Below, one piece after another: positions 47,524 to 56,927 of a stretch of 64,000 nt of DNA; position 1 is the first letter of the stretch; every line of letters starts with the position of its first letter. The notes beneath the pieces are model-generated. The model had not been told where the DNA came from, ran no database searches, and worked only from the letters and a program-made list of their open reading frames with translations. The DNA lies in NCBI RefSeq assembly GCF_002776575.1, contig NZ_CP022548.1, positions 2,247,001-2,311,000 of the forward strand, in the 5' to 3' direction. The position numbers and the translations under genes are program-made. The DNA is from Sphingorhabdus sp. YGSMI21 (GTDB taxonomy: Bacteria > Pseudomonadota > Alphaproteobacteria > Sphingomonadales > Sphingomonadaceae).

Positions 47524-48999
47524 ATGGTTGCAGATTTTAGAGGCGGCAATGCTCTCGCCAAAAGCACTTACCGGATATCACTCTTGAGCGAAGTCGATCT
47601 CGAGGGTTGGCGCGACCATGCGCGGCGGCTTTTGCAAGGGGGTGTCGCGCCGGATCAGGTGACCTGGACAGTCGAGGGGCGCGGCAATAGCGGCGAACTG
47701 GATCTGTCGCCACCAGCCGCTTTTCCGGAGCAAAGCAGCGACCAGATCGCGCGCCCTGTCCGGATATCGAAGACGCTGCTGTCGCTGATCAACAGCGCGC
47801 TGCTGCACAGCAATGAAGATCGGTTCGATCTCGCTTACCGTCTCCTCTATCGCGCGCAATCGGTGCCCGCTCTGCACCGCAATCCCGCCGATGCCGATGT
47901 GCTGAAGCTGAACCGCTACGCCAAGGCGATCCGCCGCGATATCCACAAGATGCACGCCTTTGTCCGCTTCCGCAAAATCGGCGCGTCAGAAGGCCGCGAG
48001 CAATTTGTCGCCTGGTTCGAACCGGACCATCATATCACCGAAGCGGTGGCCCCGTTTTTCCGTAACCGCTTCACCGGCATGGACTGGCTGATCGTCACCC
48101 CGGGCGCGAGCATTGCATGGGATGGCCAGAAGCTCTCGGTCGGCCCCGGCGGCTGCAAGGAGGACGTGCCGCAGGAGGATGTGGTCGAGGCCGAATGGCG
48201 GACCTATTACGCCAATATCTTCAACCCGGCCCGGGTCAAGATCAACGCGATGAAGTCCGAAATGCCGATGAAATACTGGAAAAATTTGCCCGAGGCGGAG
48301 CTGATTCCTTCGCTGCTGGAACAAGCCGGGACCCGGGTCGAGGCGATGGTGGCGGGCGCGCCCGATGACAGGCTATTTGACTCGAGGACGGATGAACCGG
48401 CCGCAGATCGGCCAACCTCGCTGGATCAGCTCTACGCGCTGTTGGAACAGCAACCCGACGCGCCCAGAGACAAATTTTCCGACCGATTGATCCACGGTAT
48501 CGGTCCGGACCATGCCGATATCATGATCATCGGCGAGCAGCCCGGCGATCAGGAGGACCGGGAGGGCAAGCCGTTTGTCGGACCGGCAGGCCAATTGCTC
48601 GACCGCGCGCTGGAGCAGGCCCATATCGACCGGCAGCAGACATTTCTCACCAACGCCGTGAAACGCTTCAAATTTACCCCGCGCGGCAAGCGGCGCATTC
48701 ACGAAACCCCCAATGTCGGCGAGATCAACTATTATCGCTGGTGGGTCGAACAGGAGATAAGGCTGGTCAATCCGAAGCTGGTGGTGGCGCTCGGCGCAAC
48801 CGCTGCCCGCAGCCTGACCGGCAAGGCGGTCACAATCTCGCGCCACCGCGGCGAAATATTGCCCGGGCCGGATGGCCGGTCGATCCTGATCACGGTCCAC
48901 CCGTCCTATCTGCTGCGCATTCCCGACGAGCAGGGGCGGCAGGTCGAATATGCGAAATTCGTTCGTGATCTGCAGCTGGCGGACAATTTTGTCCACTGA
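47524..48999 (+). CDS. udgX: DUF4130-UdgX fusion, covalent uracil-DNA binding protein
   Basis: 491 residues from the ATG at 47524 (GTG 47518 is possible). N-terminal DUF4130-like region (about 20-250), then a family-4-like uracil-DNA glycosylase domain with GEQPGDQEDREGKPFVGPAGQ and the UdgX-specific loop KRRIH (His about residue 394), whose histidine is known to form a covalent bond with the abasic deoxyribose after uracil excision. C-terminal VTVHPSYLLRIP is the usual glycosylase end. Role: bind or excise uracil in DNA; functions with the radical SAM protein. Confidence 0.92.
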   Translation: MVADFRGGNALAKSTYRISLLSEVDLEGWRDHARRLLQGGVAPDQVTWTVEGRGNSGELDLSPPAAFPEQSSDQIARPVRISKTLLSLINSALLHSNEDRFDLAYRLLYRAQSVPALHRNPADADVLKLNRYAKAIRRDIHKMHAFVRFRKIGASEGREQFVAWFEPDHHITEAVAPFFRNRFTGMDWLIVTPGASIAWDGQKLSVGPGGCKEDVPQEDVVEAEWRTYYANIFNPARVKINAMKSEMPMKYWKNLPEAELIPSLLEQAGTRVEAMVAGAPDDRLFDSRTDEPAADRPTSLDQLYALLEQQPDAPRDKFSDRLIHGIGPDHADIMIIGEQPGDQEDREGKPFVGPAGQLLDRALEQAHIDRQQTFLTNAVKRFKFTPRGKRRIHETPNVGEINYYRWWVEQEIRLVNPKLVVALGATAARSLTGKAVTISRHRGEILPGPDGRSILITVHPSYLLRIPDEQGRQVEYAKFVRDLQLADNFVH

Positions 49000-49029
49000 G
49001 ACAAGCCGGACTTGTCGTGACTTCCGCTG

Positions 49030-50268
49030 TTACGCCGCCAGCCCGCGTTGCAAATCCAGACCGCTCGGTTCCTGAAAGGGGCGCAGCCCGAATTCGGGAA
49101 GGATCGCCAGCAAATGGTCGAAAATATCCGACTGGATATCTTCATAGTCCTTCCAGTCGGTGGTGTTGGTGAAACAGTAAATCTCTATCGGCAGCCCCTG
49201 CGGCGACGGGTCGAGCTGGCGCACGAGCAATGTCATGCCGTCGGCGATATGGCTGTTGGCGCGCAGATATTCGACGACATAGGCACGGAATGTACCGATA
49301 TTGGTGACCCGGCGGGCGTTGACCTCGTCGCGCCCGGCTTTCTCGATCGGCGCATTCCATTGGCTCAACTCTGTCTGCTTGTGGCCAAGATAGTCGTCGA
49401 GCAGCTGGAAGCGGCGAAATCCGTCCTTCTCCTCCGGCGTGAGAAAGCGGATGCCGTTCTGGTCGATGAAGATCGACCGCTTGATCCGCCTTCCGCCCGC
49501 TTCGGACATGCCGCGCCAGTTCTTGAAACTCTCCGAGATCAGGCGATGGGTGGGAATGGTGGTGATCGTCTTGTCCCAGTTCTGCACCTTGACCGTGTGC
49601 AGCGCGATATCGATGACATCGCCGTCGGCATTGAGCGCCGGCATCTCGATCCAGTCCCCGACGCGCAGCATGTCGTTCGAGGTCAGCTGGACGGATGCGA
49701 CCAGCGACAGCAAGGTATCCTTGAATACCAGCAGGACAACCGCCGCCATAGCGCCGAGACCGGACAGGAGGAGCAGGGGCGACTGGTCCATCAATGCGGC
49801 GATGATCAATATGGTGGCGCCGACATAGAGAATGATCTTGAGCAGCTGGATATAGCCCTTGATCGGCCGGGTCGCGGAACTCGGCCGATGTTCGTAAATA
49901 TCGTTGGCGAGGGTAAGCGCCTTGCTCAGCGCCATTGCGATGAACAGGATGATCGAGGCGGACACCACATTGCTGACCAGGGTGATAACCGGCGCCGGCA
50001 GATGGGGAACCGCGCCGATTCCGTTCGAGATGATAAGCGCCGGCACGATATTGGCCAGCCGGGCCGCGACCGGCAAGGGCGTGAGGTCTTCATAGGGCAT
50101 CCAGCGCGTGACGATGCGCAGCACGATATGCTTGATGATGAAATTGGCGACCCACGCAATGGCTAGGAGTATAGCGATCCCGACCAGCGTTTGGCCCGAC
50201 GGCGCGAGGTTGGGAAGGAAGGGAATGCTATCTATAACGGAAAGGCTTTGGTTCTGGAACTGCTGCAT
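49030..50268 (-). CDS. MscS-family mechanosensitive channel (YbdG-like)
   Basis: 412 residues. Five or so spans (about 25-190) ending in the pore helix region ALMDQSPLLLLSGLGAMAAVVLLVFKDTLLSLVASVQLTSNDML, then the MscS beta domain VGDWIEMPALNADGDVIDIALHTVKVQNWDKTITTIPTHRLI, the strongest family match. A long C-terminal cytoplasmic part places it nearer YbdG than small MscS. It releases solutes on hypo-osmotic shock. Confidence 0.92.
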   Translation of the reverse strand: MQQFQNQSLSVIDSIPFLPNLAPSGQTLVGIAILLAIAWVANFIIKHIVLRIVTRWMPYEDLTPLPVAARLANIVPALIISNGIGAVPHLPAPVITLVSNVVSASIILFIAMALSKALTLANDIYEHRPSSATRPIKGYIQLLKIILYVGATILIIAALMDQSPLLLLSGLGAMAAVVLLVFKDTLLSLVASVQLTSNDMLRVGDWIEMPALNADGDVIDIALHTVKVQNWDKTITTIPTHRLISESFKNWRGMSEAGGRRIKRSIFIDQNGIRFLTPEEKDGFRRFQLLDDYLGHKQTELSQWNAPIEKAGRDEVNARRVTNIGTFRAYVVEYLRANSHIADGMTLLVRQLDPSPQGLPIEIYCFTNTTDWKDYEDIQSDIFDHLLAILPEFGLRPFQEPSGLDLQRGLAA

Positions 50269-50447
50269 GGTTTCGTGCCCGCGGGTCGAGGGGCGCTGTC
50301 TCCGTTTTCGGGGGTGTGAGGGAAGCGCGAATTATGACCGCCAGCACCGACCGTGTCAACGGAAGCGAATCCGGCCGTTTCGTCTTTCGAGATCCCGCTG
50401 GTGATGCTATTGTTAGCAGCCATAACCCCCCGATGGTCAGGAGATTC

Positions 50448-51638
50448 ATGACTTTCTTCGACACCGAACTGACCTTGCTTGTCCTCGGCGTGATATTGTT
50501 CACGACCGTGCTCGCGGGAACCTTGTCCAGCCGCTTCGGTTTTCCAGCGCTGATCGGTTTTCTCGGCCTCGGCATGCTGGCCGGTGTCGACGGTCCCGGG
50601 GGTTTCTATTTCGAGAATTTCGAGCTGACGCAGGGCATCGGCATCGCCTGCCTGCTGTTCATCCTGTTCTCCGGCGGCATGGGCACAGCCTGGCGCGACG
50701 TCCGGCGCATGGCGGCCCCGGCCTTGCTGCTGGCCACCATCGGCGTCCTGATCAGCGCGGGGATCGTGGCGCTTTCCGCCATTTTCATATTAGGCTTCGG
50801 CCCGCTGCAGGGCGCCCTGCTCGGCGCGGTCATCGCCTCGACCGACGCGGCGGCGGTCTTTGCCGTGCTGCGCAGTTCCGGCCTCGATCTGCACGGCGAT
50901 GTGCCGGCGCTGATCGAGACCGAATCCGGTTCCAATGATCCGATGGCGATTTTTCTGGTCGGCGCGGCGCTGTTCCTGATCGAAAGCCCGTCCGCTTCAC
51001 CGCTCCAGCTCGCGCCCGATTTCGTCATCCAGATGGTGATGGGCGCGATTGTCGGCGTCGCCATCGGCTTTGGCATGCCCGAAGTGCTGAAGCGCGGCGG
51101 CTATCAGCAAGGGGGCCTCGCCTTTGTCATTTCGATCGCCGCCGCCCTGATCGCTTTCGGTCTTGCCGAAGTGCTTGCCGGCAACGGCTTTCTCGCCAGC
51201 TATCTCGCGGGTATCGTCGCCGGCAACCGGACCTATGCCGCCAAGGCCACCGTCGCCGGCTTCCAGGACGGCATGGCCTGGCTGTCGCAGGTGGTGATGT
51301 TCTTCACCCTCGGGCTGCTGGTTACGCCGTCCAATCTCGCTCCGGTCATCATACCGGGGCTTTCGATAACCTTCATCCTGATGTTTGTCGCCCGGCCGCT
51401 GAGCGTCTTCATCTGCCTTGCGCCCTTCCGCCAGTTTGACTGGCGATCGAAGCTGTTCGTGTCCTGGGCCGGTCTACGCGGCGCAGTGCCGATTGTTCTT
51501 GCGACATTCCCGATGGTCGCCGGGGTGCCGGGCGCTTTCGCGATCTTCAATGTCGTCTTCTTCGTGGTGCTGCTGTCCAGCATCATCCAAGGACCGACGA
51601 TCAAATGGGCCGCCGACCGGCTCGGGGTCAGAAGCTGA
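50448..51638 (+). CDS. CPA1-type potassium/proton antiporter (NhaP2/CvrA-like)
   Basis: 396 residues from the ATG at 50448, 4 nt after CAGGAG; earlier starts to 50316 have no ribosome site. About 12 spans. CPA motifs: GFLGLGMLAGVDGPGG, LFSGGMGTAW, GAVIASTDAAAVFAVL and ETESGSNDPMAIFLV (the ND ion-binding pair). It lacks the C-terminal TrkA domains of full-length K+/H+ antiporters, so it may be a minimal form. Confidence 0.88.
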   Translation: MTFFDTELTLLVLGVILFTTVLAGTLSSRFGFPALIGFLGLGMLAGVDGPGGFYFENFELTQGIGIACLLFILFSGGMGTAWRDVRRMAAPALLLATIGVLISAGIVALSAIFILGFGPLQGALLGAVIASTDAAAVFAVLRSSGLDLHGDVPALIETESGSNDPMAIFLVGAALFLIESPSASPLQLAPDFVIQMVMGAIVGVAIGFGMPEVLKRGGYQQGGLAFVISIAAALIAFGLAEVLAGNGFLASYLAGIVAGNRTYAAKATVAGFQDGMAWLSQVVMFFTLGLLVTPSNLAPVIIPGLSITFILMFVARPLSVFICLAPFRQFDWRSKLFVSWAGLRGAVPIVLATFPMVAGVPGAFAIFNVVFFVVLLSSIIQGPTIKWAADRLGVRS

Positions 51639-51659
51639 TCTGGTTTGTCATAGAAACTG

Positions 51660-51693
51660 CAGCGATCATCCTCATTGCTGAGGATGATCGCTG
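51660..51693. terminator. perfect 15-bp hairpin, bidirectional terminator
   Basis: Stem CAGCGATCATCCTCA with loop TTGC and its exact complement. It sits between the convergent antiporter and FadL genes. No long T-tract is seen, so it may act with Rho or mainly protect 3' ends. Confidence 0.65.
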
Positions 51694-51717
51694 AAGAAAA
51701 TCACTGGTGACGCCAAT

Positions 51718-53004
51718 CTAGAAACCGAAGCCCAGCGAAAAGCCGATAGCCGTCTCGGCCAGATGGATATTCGCTTCGCCGCCACCAAAGGGTGCGGGGA
51801 TCGATCCGGATCCGTTCACGGTCTGGCGCGGCGCGCGCATGGCATAGCCGGTGATTTCGAATTTCTCCGATAGCTTGTACGTCGCACCCAATGTGTAGTG
51901 ATCGCGAACCACGCCCGGCGCCAATATATTGAGCAAGGTCTCCGACTGCGGGACCGGGTTGGCAGAGCGACCATAACCAGCGCGCAGGGCCAGCCTGTCG
52001 CTGGCCTGATAGACCGCGCCGAATTTCCACACATCGATATCGTTCCAGCCAAAGCCGGGGCCGTTATCGGCGCCAAAGGGAACGCCCTGAAGCAGCGAGG
52101 CTATCGGGTTACCGACCGAATTGACGTCCGAATATTCGATATGCTTGAAATCCGCGCCCAGCGTCAGCTTCGGCGTCGCGTCGACCGATACGCCTACGCC
52201 CCAGGATGCGGGCATGTTGAAACCGCCCTGTTCGGCGAACAGTCCGGCATAACGGTCAAACTCGGTGGTCCAGACCTTTGACTGATAGAAGGCACCGACG
52301 CGGAAATTGTCGCCAAAGGACCCGAGATAGCCCACACGGAAACCAGCGCCAAAGGCCCAGTCTTCGCCGCGGTTGGTGAAAGCGTTCGGGTCCTGCGAAT
52401 TGGCGGCGAACGGCTGGATGCCATTGGCCTCAAAGCTCTGCACCACGAAATGCGGCGACAGGCCAAGGCTCTGTCCCTCGGCAATCTCCACCGCAATCGT
52501 CGGCGCAATCGAAATCTGCCGCAGGTTCACGCCCGCCGATCCGGTGGCGCCGAAGCTGGCGAAGGGATTGCTCTTGTAGTCGGTGTTCATGCCGCCATTG
52601 CCGTTGACCGCGATGCCGATCGAAACCGTGTCCGACAGCGGCCGGACATAGGCAAATTCCGGCAGGATGAAGGGATTGGCATCATTGCCCGAATAGACCC
52701 CGTCGAGCCCCGCCTGATTGCCGATAATCTCGGAGCCGCGATCGGGGATGAAAATCTCGAAGCCGACATCCAGCCGGTGCTCGATGGCGGTCGCGGAAGC
52801 CGGGTTGGTGGCGATCCCGAACGCATCCTGCGGCATCGCGATAGATACGCCGCCAGCGCCCTTGGACTTGGCGCCGACACCATTGACAAAATAACCGTCC
52901 GTCGCCTGCGCCGTGCCCGGCATGCAAAGCGCCGCACCGGCGAGCAGGAGGCTGGCCAGCGAAGAGGCCGGGCGATTGGCGGTACGTGTTGAGAAACGGG
53001 ACAT
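51718..53004 (-). CDS. OmpP1/FadL-family outer-membrane transporter
   Basis: 428 residues. Signal peptide (cleavage about ...GTAQA), then DGYFVNGVGAKSKGAGGVSIAMPQDAFGIATNPASAT, the N-terminal hatch motif of FadL proteins. Antiparallel strands follow, ending in an aromatic C-terminus (AIGFSLGFGF). Imports long-chain fatty acids or other hydrophobic compounds, including aromatic hydrocarbons in related strains. Confidence 0.92.
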   Translation of the reverse strand: MSRFSTRTANRPASSLASLLLAGAALCMPGTAQATDGYFVNGVGAKSKGAGGVSIAMPQDAFGIATNPASATAIEHRLDVGFEIFIPDRGSEIIGNQAGLDGVYSGNDANPFILPEFAYVRPLSDTVSIGIAVNGNGGMNTDYKSNPFASFGATGSAGVNLRQISIAPTIAVEIAEGQSLGLSPHFVVQSFEANGIQPFAANSQDPNAFTNRGEDWAFGAGFRVGYLGSFGDNFRVGAFYQSKVWTTEFDRYAGLFAEQGGFNMPASWGVGVSVDATPKLTLGADFKHIEYSDVNSVGNPIASLLQGVPFGADNGPGFGWNDIDVWKFGAVYQASDRLALRAGYGRSANPVPQSETLLNILAPGVVRDHYTLGATYKLSEKFEITGYAMRAPRQTVNGSGSIPAPFGGGEANIHLAETAIGFSLGFGF

Positions 53005-53186
53005 GACGATACGACTTTCTGTTGGTGTACCGGCGAAACGGGAGAGGGTGTTTGCCGGAGCGCGTCCCTAGCGATCCCCACCGGCGCGCAGCAAGTTAGG
53101 AAAGGTTGCGGGCGACGTAGCTGAGCTTGGCGACGCAGCATGTCTTCGCTGATGACAAGCCGGAGTGAACCAATTAACAGGCGCCG

Positions 53187-53588
53187 ATGGATTCGATCCG
53201 CACCCTGATCCGCAACAACGGTACGCTGGCAGCCTGTCTGCTCGGCGCCGCATTGCTGTTCAAGCTGCTGGTTCCGGCCGGCTATATGGTAACGAGCGAC
53301 AATATGGTGCTGACCGTCGTCATCTGCTCCGATTCCACCGGCGAACAGCTCACCCGAGAGATATCGGTCCCGATGAAAGGGACTAGCGGCGCGGAGCATG
53401 AAAAGGGCAAGAATGATTGCCCCTATACCGGACTGGCGAAGAGCGCGGTTGCTGGCGTGGACCTGGCGCTGCTGGCCTCGGCCATCGCTTTTGTTCTGGC
53501 GCTCGCATTCGCGCCGCAGATATCGTCCGGGGCAAGCGATACGCCACGCCTGCGCCCGCCCTCCAGGGGGCCACCGCTGGCTGCCTGA
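53187..53588 (+). CDS. DUF2946-family small membrane protein
   Basis: 133 residues. Membrane span near the N-terminus (CLLGAALLFKLLVPAGYM), the VVICSDSTG segment and the Cys-containing NDCPYTG, typical of DUF2946, then another hydrophobic helix (ALLASAIAFVLALAFA) and a Pro-rich tail. The family co-occurs with TonB receptors and PepSY proteins, including copper-related ones. It is the first gene of such a set here. Confidence 0.75.
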   Translation: MDSIRTLIRNNGTLAACLLGAALLFKLLVPAGYMVTSDNMVLTVVICSDSTGEQLTREISVPMKGTSGAEHEKGKNDCPYTGLAKSAVAGVDLALLASAIAFVLALAFAPQISSGASDTPRLRPPSRGPPLAA

Positions 53589-53731
53589 CGCAGCTACTCG
53601 GCAAAATTCAATGCGCAAAAACGGTGGCGGACCGGCAAGGTCCGCATCGCCACGCGCCATATATCAAACCCGATCCGGCTGCGTTCAAACCGCAATATCA
53701 TGTTTGAACCCATCAATATCGGATACCCATA

Positions 53732-55783
53732 ATGAAGATTTCCTATCCTGCGCTGGCCGCCGGTCTCCTGTTTGCCGTCAACGCCGTCCCCGCTCTGGCC
53801 GTAGTCTCAGGCGAGGGCAGCGACGCCTCTACACCCGCCACAAACAAACCCGACACCAGCTTCTCGGTCGGTGAAATCGTCGTCACCGCGCGCGGCATGG
53901 CGGGCAGCACCGACAATGTCCTGACTTCGGTCGACCGGCTGGGCGGTGACATTGCGCAGAAAGCCGATGTCGACAATGTCTACGAACTGATCGGCCGGAT
54001 GCCGGGCATATTGGTGACCGACTTCAACCAGGGCACGACCAGCGGTAAATTTTCGATGCGCGGCTTCAATGGCGAGGGCAATATCAACGCGGTCAGGCTG
54101 CTGATCGACGGCATCCCCTCGAACAGCAACGACGGAAACATGCCCTATATCGACATGGCCTTTCCGCTGAACATTGCGGGTATCGAAGTGGTCCGCGGTA
54201 CCTCCGACCCGCGCTATGGCCTGCACGCCATTGCCGGCAGCGCCAATATCATCACCCGCTCCGGCGGCACCTATGTCGACGCGCGCGGCTTGGTTGGCAG
54301 TTACAACAGTTTCGAGGGGCAGCTGGTCGCCGGACTGGAAAGCGGCAATGTCACGCAAAATTACCAGATCGCCTATCGGGAGAGCGACGGCTATCGCGAT
54401 CACAGCGACAGCCAGCGGTTCAGCCTGGCCGGCAAATGGGGACTTGCGCTGGGAGAAGACGTCAAGCTGGGCGCCATCGCGCGTTACTATGACGCGGACG
54501 CGGAAGAGCCCGGCTATCTGACCTTCGATGACAGCCGCGCTAACCCCCGCATGACCAACGACTATAACGAATCCGACGGCGATTCCCGCGGGCTGCAACA
54601 ATATGCGCTGACGCTCGACGCGGCTCTGTCCGACCGGCTCGACTGGTCGAGCATGGCCTATTACAACCGCTTTCGCGACGACCGTTTTGTCAAATTCTCC
54701 GCCGGAGCCTCGCAGCAGCGCCGCCTGACGCAGGAAGATCAATATGGTGTCTCGACAGCGCTCCACTGGCACGGCGATCTGTCCGGCGTCCCGCTGATGC
54801 TGGAGGCCGGCGGCAATATCGAATGGCAGGACAATCGCTCCGCCCGCTGGCTCTCGGTCGAACGCGTGCCGACCAGCCAGACCCGCGACCAGCAGTTCGA
54901 CCTTTCGGTTGGCGGCGCCTATGTCCAGGCCATCATCGAACCGGCAAGCTGGCTGCGAATCACGCCCGCCTACCGGATCGACTGGGTCGGCGGCGACTTC
55001 GATAATTTGCTGAGCGACACGTCCGCGCCGATCAACGACTATGGCAGCATTGACCAGCCCAAGCTGTCGGTCGCGGTCTTCCTGACCGACGGCGTCACGC
55101 TTTACGGCAACTGGGGGAAGACATTCCAGATCGGTCTGGGATCGGGCGCCTATCTGATCCCGCCACGCCAGGTCGATCTGGCCCCGTCGATCAACAGCGG
55201 CTGGGAACTGGGCGCAAAATATCAGCTTGGCGACATGGTCGAGGCGCGTGTCGCTTATTGGGAGCAGAGCGCGACCGGAGAAATTGCGCGCAAGCTCAAC
55301 GATCCGCTGGGTGATTTCGAGAATGTCGGCGGCACCGACCGCAAAGGCGTCGATGTTCAACTGAGCGTCCAGCCGATGGCCGGTCTGTCGCTGTGGGGCG
55401 CATTGTCATGGCAGAAGGCCGTCATTTCGGTGCCATCGCCGGCGACGCCGGAACTGGCCGGCAATGAGATCAACCACACGCCGCGCTGGCTCTGGTCCGG
55501 CGGGATTGAATATTCTCCGCTGGAGCCGCTCACCCTGTCGCTGACCGGGCGCGGGCAATCCTCCTACCATCTCACCACCGCCAATGCGGAGGGCAAATGG
55601 GGCGATTTAAATGTGTTCGATGCGAGCGCCTTCTATCGCGTGAACGACACATTGGAACTCGGTCTGACGGTCAAGAATCTGGGCGACAGCTATTATGAAT
55701 ATGTCTGGTGGGACGGATCGCAGACGCTGCACAGCCCGGCCAATGGCCGCAATGTCACCGCCAGCGCCCGTCTGCGCTTCTGA
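53732..55783 (+). CDS. TonB-dependent outer-membrane receptor
   Basis: 683 residues. Signal peptide, a plug domain (NVYELIGRMPGILVTDFNQGTTSGKFSMRGFNGEGNINAVRLLIDGIP, IAGIEVVRGTSDPRYGLHAIAGSANIITRSGG) and a C-terminal barrel with the terminal aromatic residue ...ASARLRF. It sits between a DUF2946 gene and a PepSY gene. This layout suggests a metal chelate (possibly copper) or small siderophore, but the ligand cannot be told from the sequence. Its stop overlaps the next start (TGATG). Confidence 0.93.
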   Translation: MKISYPALAAGLLFAVNAVPALAVVSGEGSDASTPATNKPDTSFSVGEIVVTARGMAGSTDNVLTSVDRLGGDIAQKADVDNVYELIGRMPGILVTDFNQGTTSGKFSMRGFNGEGNINAVRLLIDGIPSNSNDGNMPYIDMAFPLNIAGIEVVRGTSDPRYGLHAIAGSANIITRSGGTYVDARGLVGSYNSFEGQLVAGLESGNVTQNYQIAYRESDGYRDHSDSQRFSLAGKWGLALGEDVKLGAIARYYDADAEEPGYLTFDDSRANPRMTNDYNESDGDSRGLQQYALTLDAALSDRLDWSSMAYYNRFRDDRFVKFSAGASQQRRLTQEDQYGVSTALHWHGDLSGVPLMLEAGGNIEWQDNRSARWLSVERVPTSQTRDQQFDLSVGGAYVQAIIEPASWLRITPAYRIDWVGGDFDNLLSDTSAPINDYGSIDQPKLSVAVFLTDGVTLYGNWGKTFQIGLGSGAYLIPPRQVDLAPSINSGWELGAKYQLGDMVEARVAYWEQSATGEIARKLNDPLGDFENVGGTDRKGVDVQLSVQPMAGLSLWGALSWQKAVISVPSPATPELAGNEINHTPRWLWSGGIEYSPLEPLTLSLTGRGQSSYHLTTANAEGKWGDLNVFDASAFYRVNDTLELGLTVKNLGDSYYEYVWWDGSQTLHSPANGRNVTASARLRF

Positions 55784-56886
55784 TGCAGATCAGGGGAGAC
55801 CGGCTGCGTCGCGCGGTGCGCGCGCTCCATCTATGGCTGGGGCTGGGCATTGGCGGCCTGCTGGTCTTGCTCGGCCTGACCGGTTCGGTCCTCACCTTCT
55901 ATCCGGAGCTGGATGCTCTGTTGCATCCGGAAATCCGGGTGGAGGCGGGCATACCCGACTGGGACCGGGCCTTGGCGACCGTGCGCCAGGCCTATCCGGA
56001 CAAACAGGGGCCGTGGCGATTTGAAGTGACTGGCCAGCCCGGCGCGATCCCCGCGCGCTATTATAATCCGCGGGAGCGGGCCGGCCATGATTTCCGGCCG
56101 ATGATGGTCTGGCTCTCCCCCGATGGCTCGCAGCTACTGCGCCGCGACTATTGGGGCGAATATGCGGTGACCTTCATCTATGATCTGCATTACCGGCTGC
56201 TGCTCGGGGAGACCGGCGGTACCGTGCTCGGCTGGCTGGGCTTCGTCCTGCTCGCGCTGTTGCTCAGCGGTCTATGGGCCTGGTGGCCCAGAGGTTCCTG
56301 GAGAAAGGCACTGCGGCTCAAGCCCGGCGCCCACCCGCACCGGAGCCTGCGGGACTGGCACAAGCTTGCCGGGCTGTCCGGTCTGGTGTTTCTGCTCATC
56401 CTGACGGTGACCGGGATCATGCTGGCGCTGCCGGAGGAGAGCGATACGGCGCTGAGCGCAGCCGGTCTGCCGGTCGACGCCATGCCCCATGTTCATCCCG
56501 CCTCGACCCCATCCGGACAGCCGGTCAGCGTCGCCCATATCGTGCGCGCAGGTCGCTCGGCGCTGCCCGAGGCCCGTCTCGCGTGGATCGAAACGCCACC
56601 GGAGCAGGGCGGCCATTTCCGCTTGCGCATGCAGGTCCCCGGCGACCCCAGCTTCCGCTTCCCGCACAGCTATGTCTGGGTCGAGGGCGGCAGCGGCAAG
56701 GTCGTGGCGATTCACGACGCGCGACAGGTCCGGACCGGCAGCACGATCAACAACTGGCTGCACCCGCTGCACGATGGATCGGCCGGCGGACTGGCCGGGC
56801 GCCTATTGGCCGCGCTGTGCGGACTGCTGCCGGCGGTGCTGTTCGTCACTGGTGTCTTGCGCTGGCGATCAAGGCGGCGAGGGTGA
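55783..56886 (+). CDS. PepSY-associated TM helix protein
   Basis: 367 residues from ATG 55783, the TGATG overlap with the receptor. Four membrane spans with large periplasmic loops: HLWLGLGIGGLLVLLGLTGSVLTFYPELD at the N-terminus, DLHYRLLLGE, LHPLHDGSAGGLAG. This is the PepSY_TM pattern of proteins that work with TonB receptors, some acting as inner-membrane ferric reductases. It is translationally coupled to the receptor. Role in processing the imported metal complex is inferred. Confidence 0.88.
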   Translation: MQIRGDRLRRAVRALHLWLGLGIGGLLVLLGLTGSVLTFYPELDALLHPEIRVEAGIPDWDRALATVRQAYPDKQGPWRFEVTGQPGAIPARYYNPRERAGHDFRPMMVWLSPDGSQLLRRDYWGEYAVTFIYDLHYRLLLGETGGTVLGWLGFVLLALLLSGLWAWWPRGSWRKALRLKPGAHPHRSLRDWHKLAGLSGLVFLLILTVTGIMLALPEESDTALSAAGLPVDAMPHVHPASTPSGQPVSVAHIVRAGRSALPEARLAWIETPPEQGGHFRLRMQVPGDPSFRFPHSYVWVEGGSGKVVAIHDARQVRTGSTINNWLHPLHDGSAGGLAGRLLAALCGLLPAVLFVTGVLRWRSRRRG

Positions 56887-56927
56887 GGGCTCCATTCGGT
56901 GCCTCACCCGTAATATTCATCGCCCCT

